A DNA stretch of 64,000 nt from an uncultured Streptococcus sp. (lineage in GTDB: Bacteria > Bacillota > Bacilli > Lactobacillales > Streptococcaceae): NCBI RefSeq assembly GCF_905372115.1, contig NZ_CAJPNR010000001.1, positions 1 through 64,000 of the forward strand, given 5' to 3'. Below are positions 62,330-64,000 of the stretch, one piece after another (position 1 is the first letter of the stretch; every line of letters begins with the position of its first letter). Made by a program: the position numbers and the translations under genes. The notes under the pieces are model-generated. The model saw nothing but the letters and a program-made list of their open reading frames with translations. It did no database searches and was not told the DNA's origin.

Positions 62330-64000
62330 TGGAAAAATTGCAAAATTTATTTTCCCTAACACAGACCGGTGCCAAGCACCTTTTCAGGGCTTGTCTGGTT
62401 TCCTTTTTTGGCTTTTGTGCTCAAATGCTGCCAATGTTCTTCTTTATGTTTTATTTGCAGGGAGTTTTGACTGGGCGGCTGGCCTCGCCATGGATCTTCT
62501 TGCAGGGAGGTTTAGTGATTGTCTTGGTCCTTTATAGTATTATCTATCTGGATTACAATGCCACCTATACCACGACCTACAAGGAAAGCGCCAATATTCG
62601 GACAGATATTGCGGAAAGTCTGCAAAGTCTGCCCTTATCCTACTTTTCCAGTCATGACCTGTCCGATCTGTCTCAGACTATCATGAGTGATGTAGAGCGA
62701 CTGGAACACGCCCTGAGTCATGCGATTTCCAAAACAATTGGTTTTGTCTTCTTCTTTGTCCTAGCTAGCTTGATGATGCTTCTAGGCAATCCGATAATGG
62801 GACTTTGCATCATTCTTCCACTGCTCTTGATTGCGGCTATGATTTGGTTATCTAAGGAGCTGCCCAAGCGGGCTTCGGGCCGTTACTGGCAGCAGCTGCG
62901 GGACAATTCAGAGAGTTTTCAGGAGGCGATTGAGCTACAGGAGGAGATTAAGGCTTACAATCTTGGTCCATCACTGAGCCAAAAACTTTACAGGCAGATG
63001 GAAGAGAGTGAGCGTATCCACCTAAAGACAGAGATCCTGCAAGGTCTGCCAATCTTAGCAGCTGGAGTAGGGTTGCGCCTGACCTTGGGGTTGGTCGTCT
63101 TGGTTGGTTCTTATCTTTTAGCGCAAGGCTGGATTCCATTACTTTATTTTCTGGGCTACCTTCTGGCTACTATTAAGATTATTGATGGTATGGAAGGCCT
63201 CTATATGAATGTGGCAGAGATTCTCTATATTGACTCCGCTGTTAAGCGGATCAAGGAGCTGCATACAGCATCCAAGCAGGCAGGAAGAGAGCAGGAACTT
63301 AAGAACTTTGATATCGAGCTAGTAGATGTTGGCTTTGCCTACAAGCCGGATCAGCCTGTTCTACAAAAGGTCAGCTTCACTGCCAAGCAAAATGAAATCA
63401 CGGCCTTGGTTGGGCCGTCTGGCTGCGGAAAAACCAGTTTGCTACGGCTCATCTCCCGACTCTATGATTACCAAGAAGGGCATATTTATATCGATGGTCA
63501 GGAGCTGCAGGATATCAGCACCCAATCGCTCTTTGATTCGATCTCAATTGTCTTTCAGGATGTTATTCTTTTCGACGCTTCTGTCTTGGAGAATATCCGC
63601 CTTGGTCGGCCAACGGCTACGGATGAGGAGGTCAAAGAAGCTGCTCGCATGGCTAACTGTCAGGGATTTATTGAGCAGTTGCCGCAAGGTTATGACAGTC
63701 TGATTGGCGAAAATGGAGCCAAGCTATCAGGCGGTGAGCGCCAGCGGATTTCGATTGCGCGTGCTTTGCTCAAGCAAGCGCCTATTGTGATTTTGGATGA
63801 AATCACCTCATCACTCGATATTGAAAATGAAAAATTAATTCAAGAAAGTCTCAGTCTTCTGTTGAAAGACAAGACGGTCATCATCATCTCCCATCGCCTC
63901 AAGTCTGTCGAGAATGCGGATAAGATTGTCGTTTTAAAAGACGGTCAGGTGGATGGTATTGGCCGTCATGATGAGCTGCTGCAGGTCTCCAGTGTATACC
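62329..64000 (+). CDS. ABC transporter, fused permease-ATPase, second subunit (cut by window edge)
   Basis: Open from the ATG at 62329 to the window edge, about 557 residues so far (MEKLQNLFSLTQTGAKHLF). Membrane helices occupy about 20-300; the ATPase has Walker A VGPSGCGKTSLLRL, Q-loop SIVFQDVILFD, signature KLSGGERQRISIARA, Walker B IVILDEITSSLD and H-loop IISHRLKS. Only the last few tens of residues are missing. Both nucleotide sites of the pair look catalytically intact. Translation is coupled to the first subunit by the TGATG overlap. Confidence 0.88.
   Translation, partial: MEKLQNLFSLTQTGAKHLFRACLVSFFGFCAQMLPMFFFMFYLQGVLTGRLASPWIFLQGGLVIVLVLYSIIYLDYNATYTTTYKESANIRTDIAESLQSLPLSYFSSHDLSDLSQTIMSDVERLEHALSHAISKTIGFVFFFVLASLMMLLGNPIMGLCIILPLLLIAAMIWLSKELPKRASGRYWQQLRDNSESFQEAIELQEEIKAYNLGPSLSQKLYRQMEESERIHLKTEILQGLPILAAGVGLRLTLGLVVLVGSYLLAQGWIPLLYFLGYLLATIKIIDGMEGLYMNVAEILYIDSAVKRIKELHTASKQAGREQELKNFDIELVDVGFAYKPDQPVLQKVSFTAKQNEITALVGPSGCGKTSLLRLISRLYDYQEGHIYIDGQELQDISTQSLFDSISIVFQDVILFDASVLENIRLGRPTATDEEVKEAARMANCQGFIEQLPQGYDSLIGENGAKLSGGERQRISIARALLKQAPIVILDEITSSLDIENEKLIQESLSLLLKDKTVIIISHRLKSVENADKIVVLKDGQVDGIGRHDELLQVSSVY

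Overview
The window reads as chromosomal DNA of a Streptococcus. Evidence: gene content and order (rpsF-ssb-rpsR, uvrA-pepP-efp-Asp23-nusB, a histidine-utilisation cluster in the order known from S. pyogenes and oral streptococci), an LPKTG-anchored pullulanase with a YSIRK-like signal, low-to-medium GC with TTGACA/TATAAT promoters, and a streptococcal MET-box. An oral sanguinis-group species fits best. That species call is inference; no rRNA or tRNA gene lies in the window.

Layout. 1-8.2 kb: the end of a CPBP protease, an XRE regulator, then four leftward ABC-2 export cassettes (A, B, C, D from left to right), each preceded by related operator-like DNA; cassette C is decaying. 8.2-12.3 kb: hydrolase, fused pabB-pabC, a small membrane gene broken at a G7 tract, an AI-2E-type transporter. 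12.4-15.8 kb: metE-metF behind a MET-box. 15.8-21.4 kb: AraC regulator, alpha-galactosidase, HAD phosphatase and two tandem histidine phosphatases, the second frameshifted. 21.4-23.4 kb: divergent LysR regulator and aldo/keto reductase. 23.4-25.7 kb: a three-gene envelope operon (GT2-GtrA, phosphodiester glycosidase, membrane protein).

26.0-29.8 kb is the most unusual locus. It encodes a 1087-residue Sec-secreted protein with eight 20-residue repeats, a LysM domain and a C-terminal DNA/RNA non-specific nuclease, followed one base later by a YezG-type immunity protein. It looks like a LysM-carried polymorphic toxin rather than the usual LXG type. Next come a PrsW-type protease and a 1018-residue BTAD/AAA/TPR regulator.

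34.0-46.7 kb holds the hut cluster: hutG, then hutU-ftcD-fchA-fhs-hutD-permease-hutH as one leftward operon, with hutI divergent. Together they take up histidine, convert it to glutamate and pass the formimino carbon to folate. A 60-bp duplication carrying a consensus promoter flanks a small membrane-protein gene between hutH and hutG. 46.7-55.2 kb is housekeeping: rpsF-ssb-rpsR, DUF1129, corA, uvrA, pepP, efp, Asp23-like, nusB. 55.4-59.2 kb: cell-wall pullulanase with a cre site at its start. 59.4-64 kb: an AraC regulator with a Cys-rich tail, divergent from a heterodimeric ABC transporter whose second subunit runs off the right edge.
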